Below, piece after piece: positions 5,555 through 5,596 of a DNA stretch of 5,596 nt (position 1 is its first letter; each line of letters begins with the position of its first letter). A program made the translations under genes and the position numbers. This DNA comes from Candidatus Krumholzibacteriia bacterium (GTDB taxonomy: Bacteria > Krumholzibacteriota > Krumholzibacteriia > LZORAL124-64-63): assembly GCA_029935695.1 (NCBI GenBank), contig JAOZJV010000266.1, positions 1 to 5,596 on the forward strand. Reading direction: 5' to 3'. A model generated the notes under the pieces. It was not told where the DNA came from, did no database searches, and saw only the letters and a program-made list of their open reading frames with translations.

Positions 5555-5596
5555 ATGTCCAAAACTCGTCTGCGCGTATCATCCGGTACCTTTGGG
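5555..5596 (+). CDS. N-terminal fragment of a gene running off the window; possibly RsmD-like RNA methyltransferase
   Basis: An ATG with a good ribosome binding site opens a frame that reads MSKTRLRVSSGTFG up to the window end, with no stop. The pattern basic-LRV-x-SG-x-x-G resembles the N-terminus of RsmD, the 16S rRNA guanine-966 N2-methyltransferase, whose members typically begin with (M)RVI-x-G-x-x-x-GR. Fourteen residues cannot prove this and I treat it as a hint only. That a gene starts here is much more certain than its identity. It is separated from the carbonic anhydrase gene by 252 bp and probably has its own promoter. Confidence 0.5.
   Translation, partial: MSKTRLRVSSGTFG

Noticed and set aside
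1..5596. A novel defence, mobile or secretion system
   Set aside because: All large reading frames belong to recognisable families (ABC permeases, chemoreceptor, carbonic anhydrase). No transposase, integrase, repeat array, toxin pair or nuclease is present.

Overview
The window is an ordinary chromosomal stretch from a Gram-negative, chemotactic bacterium with moderate to slightly high GC in its genes and clearly AT-richer spacers. The chemoreceptor has a very short HAMP, an 'ITGPIN' junction, a 'GADQVASASGQV' signalling-helix start and an acidic 'PLDDD' tail. This style is familiar from Desulfobacterota-like and some neighbouring phyla, but I cannot fix the taxon from this window.

Layout. 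Positions 2-349 (+) hold the 3' end of a MacB/FtsX-type ABC permease. It overlaps by 8 nt a complete second permease of the same family (342-1586, +), so these are the last two genes of an efflux/export operon whose ATPase and adaptor would lie upstream, outside the window. The operon ends at a perfect 15-bp hairpin (1587-1621). This hairpin also sits just past the stop codon of the convergent gene and can terminate both transcripts. That gene (1633-4455, -) encodes a 940-aa methyl-accepting chemotaxis protein whose periplasmic sensor contains two tandem copies of a roughly 195-residue Cache-like unit. A 223-bp divergent spacer (4456-4678) carries a cluster of small inverted repeats, including two CCTAGG palindromes, and a plausible extended -10 promoter for the rightward gene. 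That gene (4679-5302, +) is a beta-class carbonic anhydrase with all its zinc ligands. A 252-bp AT-rich spacer (5303-5554) holds two candidate promoters and one perfect DnaA-box 9-mer. It leads to the first 14 codons of a further gene (5555-5596, +), whose N-terminus weakly recalls RsmD-type 16S rRNA methyltransferases.

How the genes work together. The two permeases form a functional unit, a MacB-type mechanotransmission exporter. The chemoreceptor, the carbonic anhydrase and the last gene are separate transcription units with no evident shared pathway. I see no mobile element, CRISPR array, tRNA or rRNA. I do not find convincing evidence of a previously undescribed system. The most distinctive item is the duplicated sensor of the chemoreceptor, with a pair of periplasmic cysteines confined to the first copy and the linker.
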